Part shown: positions 33,962 through 43,791 of the stretch, piece by piece
Layout: the number at the start of each line of letters is the position of its first letter
How positions within the stretch are numbered: the stretch's first letter is position 1
Source of the DNA: G020350405 sp964513655
Lineage (GTDB): Bacteria; Planctomycetota; Phycisphaerae; Sedimentisphaerales; Anaerobacaceae
Reading direction: 5' to 3'
Assembly: GCA_964513655.1 (NCBI GenBank)
Contig: CAZENQ010000008.1
Span: 1-62,561, forward strand
DNA: 62,561 nt
The notes under the pieces: model-generated
What the model was told of the DNA's origin: nothing
Database searches by the model: none
Seen by the model: the letters and a program-made list of their open reading frames with translations, nothing else
Position numbers and translations under genes: made by a program

Positions 33962-36523
33962 ATGGACAGCAAAACAGTGATTTTGGTCTGTTTGGCGTCG
34001 TTTTTTGGGCTGGCAGCAAGCACGGCTGTAGCGATAACGGTGGTGAATCCCGGCTTTGAGGACCCGCCGGTGGGCCATCAGAATGGCGTGGTACCGACTG
34101 GATGGAGTGTCCAGGGCAGTGATTTCGGCATTGAGGCGGCCAACTGCGATGGTTTGCAGAGTCTTTTTTTAGGGAAAAACAATTCGGGATACCAGCTGAC
34201 GGACCACACGATTGCAGCGGGTGATGAATACACGCTGACCTTCGATGCATTTAAGACCTGGTCTGACCCGTCGCTGTCGGCGACGGCGACATACGAGGGC
34301 TGGCTGTATTACAAGCAAGGCGCTAATCGTATTGAGATTGCGTCGGTGGCAGGCAGCGATGTTGATATGGACTGTGACGAATATCAACTGTCGTATACGG
34401 TTGGGCCGGGTGACTCGTTTATCGGCAAGAAGCTGGGAGTCCTTTTCATTAATACCTCGACCTACAGTGGGAGTATCTGGGTGGGTTTCGATAACGTCAG
34501 GCTCGACGTAAACACCCCGTTGTTAGCGGACAATCCCAATCCGGCCGATGCGAGAGAAAATATCGTTTACGATGTGATACTTAGCTGGACGCCGGGGCCT
34601 GATGCAAACGCACACGATGTGTACCTCGGCACTGATTCCAGCTCCGTGAGCAATGCCACTACAAGTTCCGGCGAGTACATGCTGAGGCAGGATACCAACA
34701 GTTATGATACCAATGATTATGACCCATGCGGTCTCGAATTCTCCACAGCTTACTACTGGCGGGTTGACGGCGTCAATGGCCCAGGCAGCCAGAAGGGTGA
34801 TATCTGGAGCTTTACCGTCAGAGCTGCGGGCGATTTTACCTGCGATGGTGTGGCCGACTCAAATGATCTTAGGACATTAGCCGCCGACTGGTTAAACAGC
34901 GGCAGTGATATTGTGGCGGAAGCCTATAAGGACAATAAGGTCGATTTCAAGGATTATGGTATTCTGGCGGACACGTGGCATTGGGGCCTGTACTATGTCG
35001 ACAGCAATGATGGAAACGACAACAACAGCGGCACGAGCCCGGGCGAGGCCTGGAAGAGCCTTACCCCTGTTAACAGCACGACTTTTATGCCGGGTGATAA
35101 GATTCTTTTCAAGGCGGAGAGCACTTATACCGGCCAGCTTAAACCGCAGGGCTCGGGCGCGTCGGGCAAGCCCATTATCATCGACATGTACGGTGATGGT
35201 AACAAGCCCCGCATTGACGGAGAAGGTTTGGTGCTGGATACGCTGCTGCTGGAGAACGTCGAGTACTGGGAGGTAAGCAATCTTGAAATTACCAACCTGG
35301 GCCCGACGCGCGAAAACTGGCGTACGGGCGTGAAGGTTTCGGCCAATAATTGCGGCACGCTGCACCACATTCAGTTGAAGAACCTTTATGTGCACGACGT
35401 CAATGGAAGTCTCGATAAGTCTACAGAGGGCTGCGGCATTTACTGGGATTGCACGGGTTCGACGCCTTCGCGTTTTGACGGTTTGCTGATAGAGGACTGT
35501 AATGTTGTTCGGACGGACCGCAACGGGATATGCGGCCGGTCTTCATTTACTAACCGCTCCGGCAATTGGTTCCCGAGTCTGAACGTGGTTATACGCGGCA
35601 ACGTTATAGAGGACTGCGGTGGTGACTGCATCAAGCCATGGGGCTGCGAAGGCTGCCTGGTGGAATTTAATGTGGTGCACGGAGGCCGGCAGAGGTGTGA
35701 TGATTATGCGGCCGGTATCTGGCCCTGGAGCTGCGATAACACGGTAATCCAGTTTAATGAAGTCTCTCATGTAAAAGGAGCGAAGGACGGCCAGGGCTTC
35801 GATTCCGATTACAACTGCAGATATTCACTATTTCAGTATAATTACAGCCATGATAACGACGGCGGATTTATGCTTGTTTGCGGTCCTGCTGCTACGTCTT
35901 CAATGGCTGGTACAGTCGGAACCGTCATCCGCTACAACATCAGCCAGAATGATGCCGAGCGGACCTTCCACATCTCAGGCGTTGGCGTCCAGAACACCTG
36001 TATTTACAACAACGTCATCTATGTGGGGTCAGGCCCGGAAATCCCCCTGACTCTGTTTGGCTACTGGGACGGCTGGCCAGACAATACTCGTTTATACAAC
36101 AACATTTTCTATGCTGACAGTGGAGCCGCTCTCCGTTACAGCAATGCCCCTGATGGTAGTAGAAATGAGGATGGAACCTATGACGACGAGCTCGGTTACG
36201 GTTCGAGCACAAACATCGTCTTTTCAAACAATGTGTACTACGGCGACCACAACAATCCGCCGACCGACCTGATGGAAATTCCGTATGACCCGAATGCCAT
36301 TACTGCTGACCCGAATCTGGTCGACCCGAACAGCGGTGGATATGGAATAGACACGCTGGGCGGCTATATGCTGCAGTCCGGCTCACCATGCATCTCGGCC
36401 GGCGCAGATACCGGTATCGACTACAATGATCCCAACTATATCAATGGCGGGATGGACTTCTGGGGCAACGAGCTACCTGATGTGAATGCTCTTGACATTG
36501 GCGCCCATCAGTATTCGAATTAA
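33962..36523 (+). CDS. Secreted modular beta-helix protein with dockerin-like pair
   Basis: 853 residues. Signal peptide to about STAVA; a beta-sandwich module opening VNPGFEDPPVG (25-185); a fibronectin-like module with HDVYLGTD and YYWRVDGV (186-285); a dockerin-like region with two calcium-loop-type segments (FTCDGVADSNDLRTL, KVDFKDYGILAD); then a right-handed beta-helix from YYVDSNDGNDNNSGTSPGEAW to the end. GGAGGAG stands 5 bases before the ATG. Beta-helix proteins of this type include polysaccharide lyases, but I see no catalytic motif I trust. First of three related genes on the same strand. Confidence 0.88.
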   Translation: MDSKTVILVCLASFFGLAASTAVAITVVNPGFEDPPVGHQNGVVPTGWSVQGSDFGIEAANCDGLQSLFLGKNNSGYQLTDHTIAAGDEYTLTFDAFKTWSDPSLSATATYEGWLYYKQGANRIEIASVAGSDVDMDCDEYQLSYTVGPGDSFIGKKLGVLFINTSTYSGSIWVGFDNVRLDVNTPLLADNPNPADARENIVYDVILSWTPGPDANAHDVYLGTDSSSVSNATTSSGEYMLRQDTNSYDTNDYDPCGLEFSTAYYWRVDGVNGPGSQKGDIWSFTVRAAGDFTCDGVADSNDLRTLAADWLNSGSDIVAEAYKDNKVDFKDYGILADTWHWGLYYVDSNDGNDNNSGTSPGEAWKSLTPVNSTTFMPGDKILFKAESTYTGQLKPQGSGASGKPIIIDMYGDGNKPRIDGEGLVLDTLLLENVEYWEVSNLEITNLGPTRENWRTGVKVSANNCGTLHHIQLKNLYVHDVNGSLDKSTEGCGIYWDCTGSTPSRFDGLLIEDCNVVRTDRNGICGRSSFTNRSGNWFPSLNVVIRGNVIEDCGGDCIKPWGCEGCLVEFNVVHGGRQRCDDYAAGIWPWSCDNTVIQFNEVSHVKGAKDGQGFDSDYNCRYSLFQYNYSHDNDGGFMLVCGPAATSSMAGTVGTVIRYNISQNDAERTFHISGVGVQNTCIYNNVIYVGSGPEIPLTLFGYWDGWPDNTRLYNNIFYADSGAALRYSNAPDGSRNEDGTYDDELGYGSSTNIVFSNNVYYGDHNNPPTDLMEIPYDPNAITADPNLVDPNSGGYGIDTLGGYMLQSGSPCISAGADTGIDYNDPNYINGGMDFWGNELPDVNALDIGAHQYSN

Positions 36524-36543
36524 CTGCCATAAGGAGGTGTGGG

Positions 36544-39378
36544 ATGTATATAAAACTGAAGTGTTTGGTGTGTCTTGTTTTGCTGTTGGCGTTGAGCGGC
36601 GCCGCGCGGGCCACGGATTACTATGTCAGTCCTTCCGGCAATGACGCTAACTTGGGCACCTCGCCGGCGACGGCCTGGCAGACAATCAGCAAGGTAAATA
36701 CCAAGAACCTTTCGCCCGGTGACAGGGTAATGTTCGAGGCAGGCCAAACGTTCAGCGGGACTATTACGCTAAATGCTCCGGACAGCGGCACAAGCGGAAA
36801 TGAGGTCGAGATAACGTCCTACGGCACCGGCCGGGCGACTATCAACGGCGTCAACGGAAAGGCACTTTCGGCGAGCGGCTGCGATTACCTTATTATAGAG
36901 AACCTTAACTTCGTCGGCTCGGGCCGCTTGACCGGAAATACACAAAACGGTGTTGAGATTTCTAACGGCGAGCATGTAGAGGTCAACGATATTGATGTCA
37001 GCGGTTTTCAAAAGTCCGGCCTTCACGCTACTGCCAGCGACCATGTCCGCTTCACCAACGTCTATGCACACGACAACGGTTTTGCGGGAATCACTTCGGG
37101 CTGGAGCGGCTTGTCCACCGACCTCTATATCGGCTATTGTGTCGCTGAGAACAATCCAGGCGACCCGACAAACCTGACCAACCACAGCGGCAACGGGATA
37201 CTCGTAGGGGCCGTGGAGAACTGCACCATCGAATTCTGTGAGGCGATGGAGAACGGCTGGGACATGCCCCGGACCGGCAACGGGCCGGTGGGCATATGGG
37301 CATACAACGCTAATGATGTTACTATCCAGTTCTGCATTGCGCACCATAACAAAAGCCCCGGTTCGGACGGCGGTGGTTTTGATTTTGACGGCGGCGTGAC
37401 CAATTCGATTATCCAGTACAACTACTCGCACGACAACGAGGGGCCCGGCTGCGGATTGTTTCAGTACTCAGGTGCGGCCCCGTGGTACGACAACATCATT
37501 CGTTACAATATCACCCAGAACGACGGGATTACTACCGGCAAGGTAGGCATCGCCGTCTGGGCCGCCGATGGCGAGACGGACATGAACGATGCCGACATCT
37601 ACAACAACACAGTCTACAATGACATGAGCGGGGGTCACGCCGTAACATTCTGGAGCGGCGTGTGGTCGGGCATGCGGTTCAGGAACAATATTTTCATTAC
37701 TGACGGCAGCCAGATTTCGGGCGGCGCGAGTAAGGGAATCTTCCAGGGCAATCTGTACTGGTCAACGAGCGGCACGGGGTTTTCCGTGGACGGCTACACT
37801 AATCTTACGGACTGGAGCAACGCGACCGGCCAGGAAAAGGTCAGCGGCATAATTGTCGGCATTTATGGGGACCCTCAACTGATAAGCCCTGCCACCGCGA
37901 CACTCACCGACCCGACGCTGATTGCGACTTTGGCAGAGTACAGAATCCAGCCGGGCTCATCCGCTATCGACAATGCTCTGGATTTATTGGCTGAGTTCGG
38001 TCTTGACCCGGGGGACAGAGACTTTTACGGCCATGCGATTCCCAAGGGGTCGGATTACGATATGGGCATACATGAATATGACCCGTGTGACCCACCGGTA
38101 GCGCTCAATGATAACTACAGCGTCGTCGCCGACAACACCCTTGGCGTCGACGGCAATTCGGGTGTTCTCGCCAATGACATTACCTACGGCGGCGCTCTAA
38201 GCGCAGTACTTGTTTCACAGGCGACAAATGGCTCGCTAACCTTTGATTCCAACGGTGCGTTCGTATACGAGCCGAATACGGGTTTTATGGGGACGGACGT
38301 TTTCACCTACCACGCCAACGACGGCACATACGACAGCAATATCGCCGCGGTCTTTATAGACGCGCTGGACGCTCATCCAATAGCGTACGACGACAGCTAC
38401 GGTGTCATCCAGAACACTATCCTGATTGTCAATGCCAATTCAGGTGTTCTAGCCAACGATTTTTCACCGAGTGGCTCTCCTATGTCTGCAAGCCTCGTTT
38501 CCGGCCCTAACAACGGCTCGCTGACCTTGTATTCAGATGGCTCGTTCCGATACGACCCGAACAACAGCTTTGCCGGAACCGACAGCTTCACCTACTACGC
38601 CAGTGCCGGCGGATATGACAGCAACACGGCCGCGGTGTATATAAGTGTAAGAGAACCGGTTACCGTGGTCAATCCCAGCTTTGAACTGGATGGCAGCGGC
38701 AAATATATAACCTGCCACACGGGCGAGGTAGGAATCGGCTGGACAAGCGTCAATACCTGGGTCGGTGTCGACATTTACTGCGGCGCGCCGGGGGCCTGCG
38801 TCGATTGCCGCTCGCCTGTTCCGCCCGATGGCAACTGCTACTCTTACATGCAGACCAACAACACCTATCTCTACCAGGCGCTCGAGGACAAAATCATCGA
38901 GGGCGGCCAGTACACGTTTACTTTCGACGCACAAACCGGCAACAGCGGCGCTGACATTGTCCCGTCCCAGTTTTACGTCAACGACAGCAACAGTCACGTT
39001 CAAATCGCAAGCAGCACGATACCCTTGTCGACCGGCGCGTGGAACAATGACCTTTCGGTATCATTTACCGCTGCAGCAGGTCAGCCGTACCTCGGGAAGA
39101 AGCTCGGCATACAGTTGCACGCCCCTGTGCCCGGCGATATGGATACTAATAAATGGATTTTCCTCGACAACGTTCGATTGGATTTAGATTTCGCCGCCGA
39201 TTTCAATGGCGATGATGACATAAATTTCCTCGATTATGCGTTACTGGCCGATGCGTGGATGACAGCACCCGGACACCCGCAATACAATGATATTTATGAC
39301 TTGCATGACAATGACATTATTGATATGCTTGACCTTGACATTTTCGTGGAAAAATGGCTTTGGCAAACGGAGCCATAG
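36544..39378 (+). CDS. Secreted beta-helix protein with two cadherin-like repeats and a dockerin-like end
   Basis: 944 residues. Signal peptide, beta-helix (DYYVSPSGNDANLGTSPATAW to about 510), two bacterial cadherin-like repeats of about 95 residues (NSGVLANDITYGG / NSGVLANDFSPSG with FTYHANDGTYDSN / FTYYASAGGYDSN), a VNPSFELDGSG sandwich module like the one that begins the 33962 protein, and a C-terminal dockerin-like pair (DFNGDDDINFLDYALLADAW / DLHDNDIIDMLDLDIFVEKW). AAGGAGG precedes the ATG; only 20 bases separate it from the gene before, so they are co-transcribed. Confidence 0.88.
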   Translation: MYIKLKCLVCLVLLLALSGAARATDYYVSPSGNDANLGTSPATAWQTISKVNTKNLSPGDRVMFEAGQTFSGTITLNAPDSGTSGNEVEITSYGTGRATINGVNGKALSASGCDYLIIENLNFVGSGRLTGNTQNGVEISNGEHVEVNDIDVSGFQKSGLHATASDHVRFTNVYAHDNGFAGITSGWSGLSTDLYIGYCVAENNPGDPTNLTNHSGNGILVGAVENCTIEFCEAMENGWDMPRTGNGPVGIWAYNANDVTIQFCIAHHNKSPGSDGGGFDFDGGVTNSIIQYNYSHDNEGPGCGLFQYSGAAPWYDNIIRYNITQNDGITTGKVGIAVWAADGETDMNDADIYNNTVYNDMSGGHAVTFWSGVWSGMRFRNNIFITDGSQISGGASKGIFQGNLYWSTSGTGFSVDGYTNLTDWSNATGQEKVSGIIVGIYGDPQLISPATATLTDPTLIATLAEYRIQPGSSAIDNALDLLAEFGLDPGDRDFYGHAIPKGSDYDMGIHEYDPCDPPVALNDNYSVVADNTLGVDGNSGVLANDITYGGALSAVLVSQATNGSLTFDSNGAFVYEPNTGFMGTDVFTYHANDGTYDSNIAAVFIDALDAHPIAYDDSYGVIQNTILIVNANSGVLANDFSPSGSPMSASLVSGPNNGSLTLYSDGSFRYDPNNSFAGTDSFTYYASAGGYDSNTAAVYISVREPVTVVNPSFELDGSGKYITCHTGEVGIGWTSVNTWVGVDIYCGAPGACVDCRSPVPPDGNCYSYMQTNNTYLYQALEDKIIEGGQYTFTFDAQTGNSGADIVPSQFYVNDSNSHVQIASSTIPLSTGAWNNDLSVSFTAAAGQPYLGKKLGIQLHAPVPGDMDTNKWIFLDNVRLDLDFAADFNGDDDINFLDYALLADAWMTAPGHPQYNDIYDLHDNDIIDMLDLDIFVEKWLWQTEP

Positions 39379-39460
39379 CGGCAGTAAAACGTGTGGAAAA
39401 GAGGCAAGGATTATCAGCCAAGGCGGGTTTTAGGGTTTTAATTTTTAAGGAGGGCGTATT

Positions 39461-41161
39461 ATGGCTGAGAAGCTGGTACATTTGATGTCGGTTGCTTTGC
39501 TGCTTACTCTAAGTACGGCGGCATATGGAACTAGTTACTATGTCGATAGCGTGGGTGGCAACGATGCCAACTCAGGAACCTCACCGGGCCAGGCGTGGAA
39601 GAGCCTTACCAAGGTAAACAGCATCGTTTTTTCAGCGGGCGATACGATACTCTTTAAGGCAGGCACTGAATATATCGGCCAGCTTTATCCCCAGGGCTCC
39701 GGCACGGAAGGCGATCCTATCGTCATCGATATGTACGGCGACGGTAACAAGCCCTGCATCGACGCCAATGGTTTGTTCGCGGAGGCGGTGCTGCTGTACA
39801 ACATTGAATACTGGGAAGTAAACAATCTCGAGATTACGAATTGGACCTCGGCGGCCCTGCCACTGGGAAAGGGAGTTTATATTCATATCAACAACTTCGG
39901 TACGGCCCACCACATTCACCTGAAGAACCTTTATATTCACGATATAAGGGGCGACGGCTCAGGCCACGCTAATAACAGCGGGGATGGCATCAATTGGCTT
40001 AATGAGGGTAGCAGCGTTTATTCGCGGTTTGACGGTTTAGTGATTGAAAATTGTCATATTGCTCGGTGCGACCTCGACGGGATATGGGGCTGGAGCGAAT
40101 ACTGGGCGCGCGATAACTGGTACCCCAGCCTGAATGTGGTTATCAGGGGCAATTTGGTGGAAGACGTAGGTCTTCACGGCATTGTGCCTATCGGCTGCGA
40201 CGGCGCTTTGGTCGAGTACAACGTGCTGGACGGGGCCGTTCAGCTGTACGGTAGCGGCTGCGGCATCTGGCCGTGGAGCTGTGATAATACCATCGTCCAG
40301 TTCAATGAAGCCCGCGACATACTGGGCAGTTGGGACGGCTGGGGATTTGATTCCGACTGGAACAGCCAGAACAATATCTTCCAGTACAACTATAGTCACG
40401 ACAACGAAGTGGGCTTTATGCTGGTTTGCTCTCCTGCAAAAGAAACGTGGAACATCGGCACCATCGGAACTATAGTCCGCTACAATATCACCGAGAATGA
40501 CGGGTGGGGAGTTTCAGACCATTCTCCAGCAACATTCCGCATAATCGGCGCCTGCGAAGATACCTACGTCTACGGCAACACCATCTATCTGGGCGCGAGC
40601 CTCGATATTCCATTGCTTGATCTTGGCTACAGCTGGGGGGGAGCGTGGGCAAGCGGCAATTACTTCCACAATAATATCTTCTATGTCGATGGGCAAGCAA
40701 GCTATGCATTCGGCTCAAGCGCCAACAATGTCTTCGCGAATAACGTGTGGTATGGCAATCACGTCAGCCCGCCGTCAGACCCGAACGCTATCACTGCCGA
40801 CCCGATGCTGGTCAATCCCAACAGCGGCGGCGGCGGAATCGATACGCTTAATGGCTATAGACTGCTCGCCGGCTCGCCCTGCATAAGCGCCGGCGCCGGC
40901 GTCGCCGACAACGGCGGCAGGGACTTCTGGGGCTACACCGTCCCGAGCGCCCGTGGGTTCGATGTGGGGGCGCACCAGTTCTATTGCGATTTCAATAATG
41001 ATATAGCGGTGAACTTCCTTGACTATACCGGGTTGGCTCGTTCCTGGCAGAGGAGTTCAGGCCATCCCGATTACAATGATATTTATGATGTGAATGACAA
41101 CGACACTATCGATGGCATCGACCTTAAGCTTTTCTCAGATGATTGGCTTTGCGGATTGTGA
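39461..41161 (+). CDS. Secreted beta-helix protein with dockerin-like end
   Basis: 566 residues. Signal peptide, a beta-helix strongly similar in its first 400 residues to the 33962 protein (YYVDSVGGNDANSGTSP, GSGTEGDPIVIDMYGDGNKP, YNYSHDNEVGFMLVCSPA), and a dockerin-like C-terminus (DFNNDIAVNFLDYTGLARSW / DVNDNDTIDGIDLKLFSDDW). AAGGAGGG precedes the ATG, 82 bases after the previous stop. Third of the trio; likely acts on or binds the same extracellular polysaccharide as its relatives. Confidence 0.88.
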   Translation: MAEKLVHLMSVALLLTLSTAAYGTSYYVDSVGGNDANSGTSPGQAWKSLTKVNSIVFSAGDTILFKAGTEYIGQLYPQGSGTEGDPIVIDMYGDGNKPCIDANGLFAEAVLLYNIEYWEVNNLEITNWTSAALPLGKGVYIHINNFGTAHHIHLKNLYIHDIRGDGSGHANNSGDGINWLNEGSSVYSRFDGLVIENCHIARCDLDGIWGWSEYWARDNWYPSLNVVIRGNLVEDVGLHGIVPIGCDGALVEYNVLDGAVQLYGSGCGIWPWSCDNTIVQFNEARDILGSWDGWGFDSDWNSQNNIFQYNYSHDNEVGFMLVCSPAKETWNIGTIGTIVRYNITENDGWGVSDHSPATFRIIGACEDTYVYGNTIYLGASLDIPLLDLGYSWGGAWASGNYFHNNIFYVDGQASYAFGSSANNVFANNVWYGNHVSPPSDPNAITADPMLVNPNSGGGGIDTLNGYRLLAGSPCISAGAGVADNGGRDFWGYTVPSARGFDVGAHQFYCDFNNDIAVNFLDYTGLARSWQRSSGHPDYNDIYDVNDNDTIDGIDLKLFSDDWLCGL

Positions 41162-41191
41162 TTTGCAGTCAAAAGCGTCGGAAACAGGAAG

Positions 41192-41995
41192 CTAAAATCG
41201 TTTTACCAGATTGACGCCGATTACCGGGCCTTCATGGTTCGCCAAATATGGCAGGACTTTGAATCCCGCAATTTCGAGTTGTTTGTGCTTGCCCGCGATG
41301 GTATGGCCGACGATCCAGCCTAAGGTCGCGCCAAAGACAACATCGCTGGCCCAGTGGTCGCCCGTATCCATCATTCTAAGTCCGACAAGCGTAGCAACGA
41401 TATACGCCGGGATTCCCACCTTCGGACCATAGAACTCGTCGAGCACCGATGCGACCGTAAACGAGCTTGAGGTATGGCCGCTCGGCCAGGCCCAACTCTT
41501 GCCGTTAGGAGTATCATTGTCCCTGATGGCTTTCAGACCCACAGTGACCAGACCGTTCACACTCAGCGCGCTGAGCATCGTCCAGGCACGGTCCTGATTG
41601 AACTGGTCGTGGCCGCCAAGGCTCCACATATACCAAAGACCCGCGGCGGCAAAGTGCGTGCCGGGATTTCCGATATGGTCCAGAGACTCTTCCGTAAAGT
41701 CGTTAAAAACGCGCCTGTCGAAGGAGTCCGCAATATCGTCGTCGGCGTCGGTATTGTGCATGGCTATGCTGGCGCCACCTGCCAGCAGCAGAGCAATTAT
41801 GTTGTCAGACCTGGTGAATGTTACGTTCGCGTCCGAGATGATTCTGTCGGGCAAATCGTTCCAGAGGTTATGGTAGGTTATATCGAAGACTTCGCCCGCA
41901 CTCAATCTGTCCGGGTCCGTAGCACAGCCGGCGGCTAAAGTCAAAGCCGCACAGAAAAGCACCGGCCAGTATTCACTCCGTAAAAATGCTCTCAT
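41192..41995 (-). CDS. PAP2-family phosphatase lipoprotein
   Basis: Signal peptide with lipobox LAAGC (Cys about 24). The three PAP2 motifs are present: KAIRDNDTP, PSGHTSSSF and GDHWASDVVFG (the usual SR of motif 3 is replaced by GD but His and Asp remain). The protein is largely periplasmic, with two or three hydrophobic segments. Such proteins dephosphorylate lipid or other phosphate esters. It is convergent with the beta-helix cluster, 30 bases from its stop. No clear ribosome-binding site. Confidence 0.85.
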   Translation of the reverse strand: MRAFLRSEYWPVLFCAALTLAAGCATDPDRLSAGEVFDITYHNLWNDLPDRIISDANVTFTRSDNIIALLLAGGASIAMHNTDADDDIADSFDRRVFNDFTEESLDHIGNPGTHFAAAGLWYMWSLGGHDQFNQDRAWTMLSALSVNGLVTVGLKAIRDNDTPNGKSWAWPSGHTSSSFTVASVLDEFYGPKVGIPAYIVATLVGLRMMDTGDHWASDVVFGATLGWIVGHTIAGKHKQLEIAGFKVLPYLANHEGPVIGVNLVKRF

Positions 41996-42192
41996 TTGAA
42001 AAAATCCACAAACGTATTCAGCTTCGTATCGAAAAACGAAAAGCAGATTCGTTTATCGCAGCCCAAAAACTAATCTGCGTTACTGTATATTACGGCTATT
42101 ACAGGGTGGGGACTAAAATAGATTGCGGTGTTTTTGTCAAAAAATGCGTTTAGATGACAGTTGTGAATGTCACCCTGAAGGCTAAATGTCCC

Positions 42193-43734
42193 TTACTCCC
42201 ACTCGATTGTTGCGGGGGGCTTGCTCGAGATATCATAGACGACGCGGTTTATTCCCCGGACCTCGTTGATAATCCTGTTGGATATAACGCCGAGCACCTC
42301 ATACGGAATCTGCGAAAAATCTGCAGTCATAAAATCAGGGGTCTCGACCGCCCGGATAGCGATAACGTTCTCGTAGCTTCGCTCGTCGCCCATCACCCCC
42401 ACCGTCGAGACAGGCATAAGCACCGCCAGGGCCTGCGAAATTTTCCTGTACAGCCCCGCCGACCTTATCTCATCTATCAAAATCTCATCGACCGCACGCA
42501 GCAGTTCCAGCCTTTCGCGCGTCACTTCCCCGATTATCCTGACCGCAAGCCCGGGCCCGGGAAATGGATGCCGCCAGACAATATCCTCCGGCAGCCCTAA
42601 ATACTCACCAACGACCCGCACCTCGTCCTTGAACAAATCCCGCAGCGGCTCAATCAACTCAAAGCCAAGTTCGGCCGGCAGCGCACCAACGTTGTGATGC
42701 AATTTTATGTTTGCCGCCGGGTTGCCGTCTTTGGCTCCCGACTCGATAACATCGGGATAAAGTGTCCCCTGAGCGAGAAACTTTGCATTGGAAATCTTCG
42801 ACGCCCCGGATTTAAAGGCCTCGATAAACTCCGCTCCGATTATCCTGCGTTTCTGCTGAGGGTCTGACACACCGGCCAGACCTTTCAGGAACCGCTCGGA
42901 CCAGTCAACAACCCGCAAATCTATATGAAAATGGTCTCGGAAAGTTGACACCACATTCTCGCGCTCATTCTGTCGCAAAAGACCATTGTCCACAAAGATA
43001 CAAACCAGTCTGTCACCAACCGCCTTATGAAGCAGCGCGGCTACCACCGATGAATCGACCCCGCCGCTCAGACCGCATATAACCGAAGCTTCACCGACTC
43101 TACCGCGAACTTCTTCAACCGTCGCCGTCACAAAGTCGCTCATTTTCCAGTTGCCGCCGCAGTCGCAAATATCGTACAGAAAATTCCTCAAGATTACCGA
43201 GCCCTTCGGCGTGTGCGCAACTTCCGGGTGGAACTGGACGCCAAAGAACTTCTTGCCTCTGTGTCTCACCGCGGCATACGGGCACGTCTCCGTCTCAGCC
43301 AGCTTTACAAAGTCGTTACCTAACTGGCCGACCTGGTCGCCGTGGCTCGCCCAAACCGTAGTTGAATCAGGCAGATTCGCAAACAAGTCGTTCTTGTCAG
43401 CTATAGATAGATTTGTTCGACCATACTCGCGCCTCTCGGCCGCGATAACTTCCGCACCTAAAATCTGACAGCCCATCTGCATCCCGTAGCAGATACCCAA
43501 AATCGGCACGCCCATCTCAAAGATTTTCTCGTCGCACCTTGGTGCGTTCTCGTCATAGACGCTGGCAGACCCGCCGGACAATATCAGGCCCCTAACACCA
43601 AGCTGGGATAATTCTTCCGCCGCTGTATCGGCGCGAAAGATGGCAGAATATACGTTGTGCTCCCGGACCCGCCTCGCTATCAACTGGCAGTACTGGCTGC
43701 CAAAATCCAGAATCGCTATTATCTCACGACTCAT
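42193..43734 (-). CDS. guaA: GMP synthase (glutamine-hydrolysing)
   Basis: Converts XMP to GMP. The class I amidotransferase half has GICYGMQ (nucleophile Cys near 82) and VQFHPEVAHT; the ATP pyrophosphatase half has ICGLSGGVDSSVVA near 219 and the C-terminal dimerisation region ends RVVYDISSKPPATIEWE. ATG 43734 is chosen over a TTG two codons earlier. It follows guaB by 57 bases on the same strand: a guaB-guaA operon that carries IMP to GMP. Confidence 0.97.
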   Translation of the reverse strand: MSREIIAILDFGSQYCQLIARRVREHNVYSAIFRADTAAEELSQLGVRGLILSGGSASVYDENAPRCDEKIFEMGVPILGICYGMQMGCQILGAEVIAAERREYGRTNLSIADKNDLFANLPDSTTVWASHGDQVGQLGNDFVKLAETETCPYAAVRHRGKKFFGVQFHPEVAHTPKGSVILRNFLYDICDCGGNWKMSDFVTATVEEVRGRVGEASVICGLSGGVDSSVVAALLHKAVGDRLVCIFVDNGLLRQNERENVVSTFRDHFHIDLRVVDWSERFLKGLAGVSDPQQKRRIIGAEFIEAFKSGASKISNAKFLAQGTLYPDVIESGAKDGNPAANIKLHHNVGALPAELGFELIEPLRDLFKDEVRVVGEYLGLPEDIVWRHPFPGPGLAVRIIGEVTRERLELLRAVDEILIDEIRSAGLYRKISQALAVLMPVSTVGVMGDERSYENVIAIRAVETPDFMTADFSQIPYEVLGVISNRIINEVRGINRVVYDISSKPPATIEWE

Positions 43735-43791
43735 AAACAAAACTCAACAAGCCCGTTGAGAAAGCATTTTTTTTCGTTTGTAAATCGCAAC

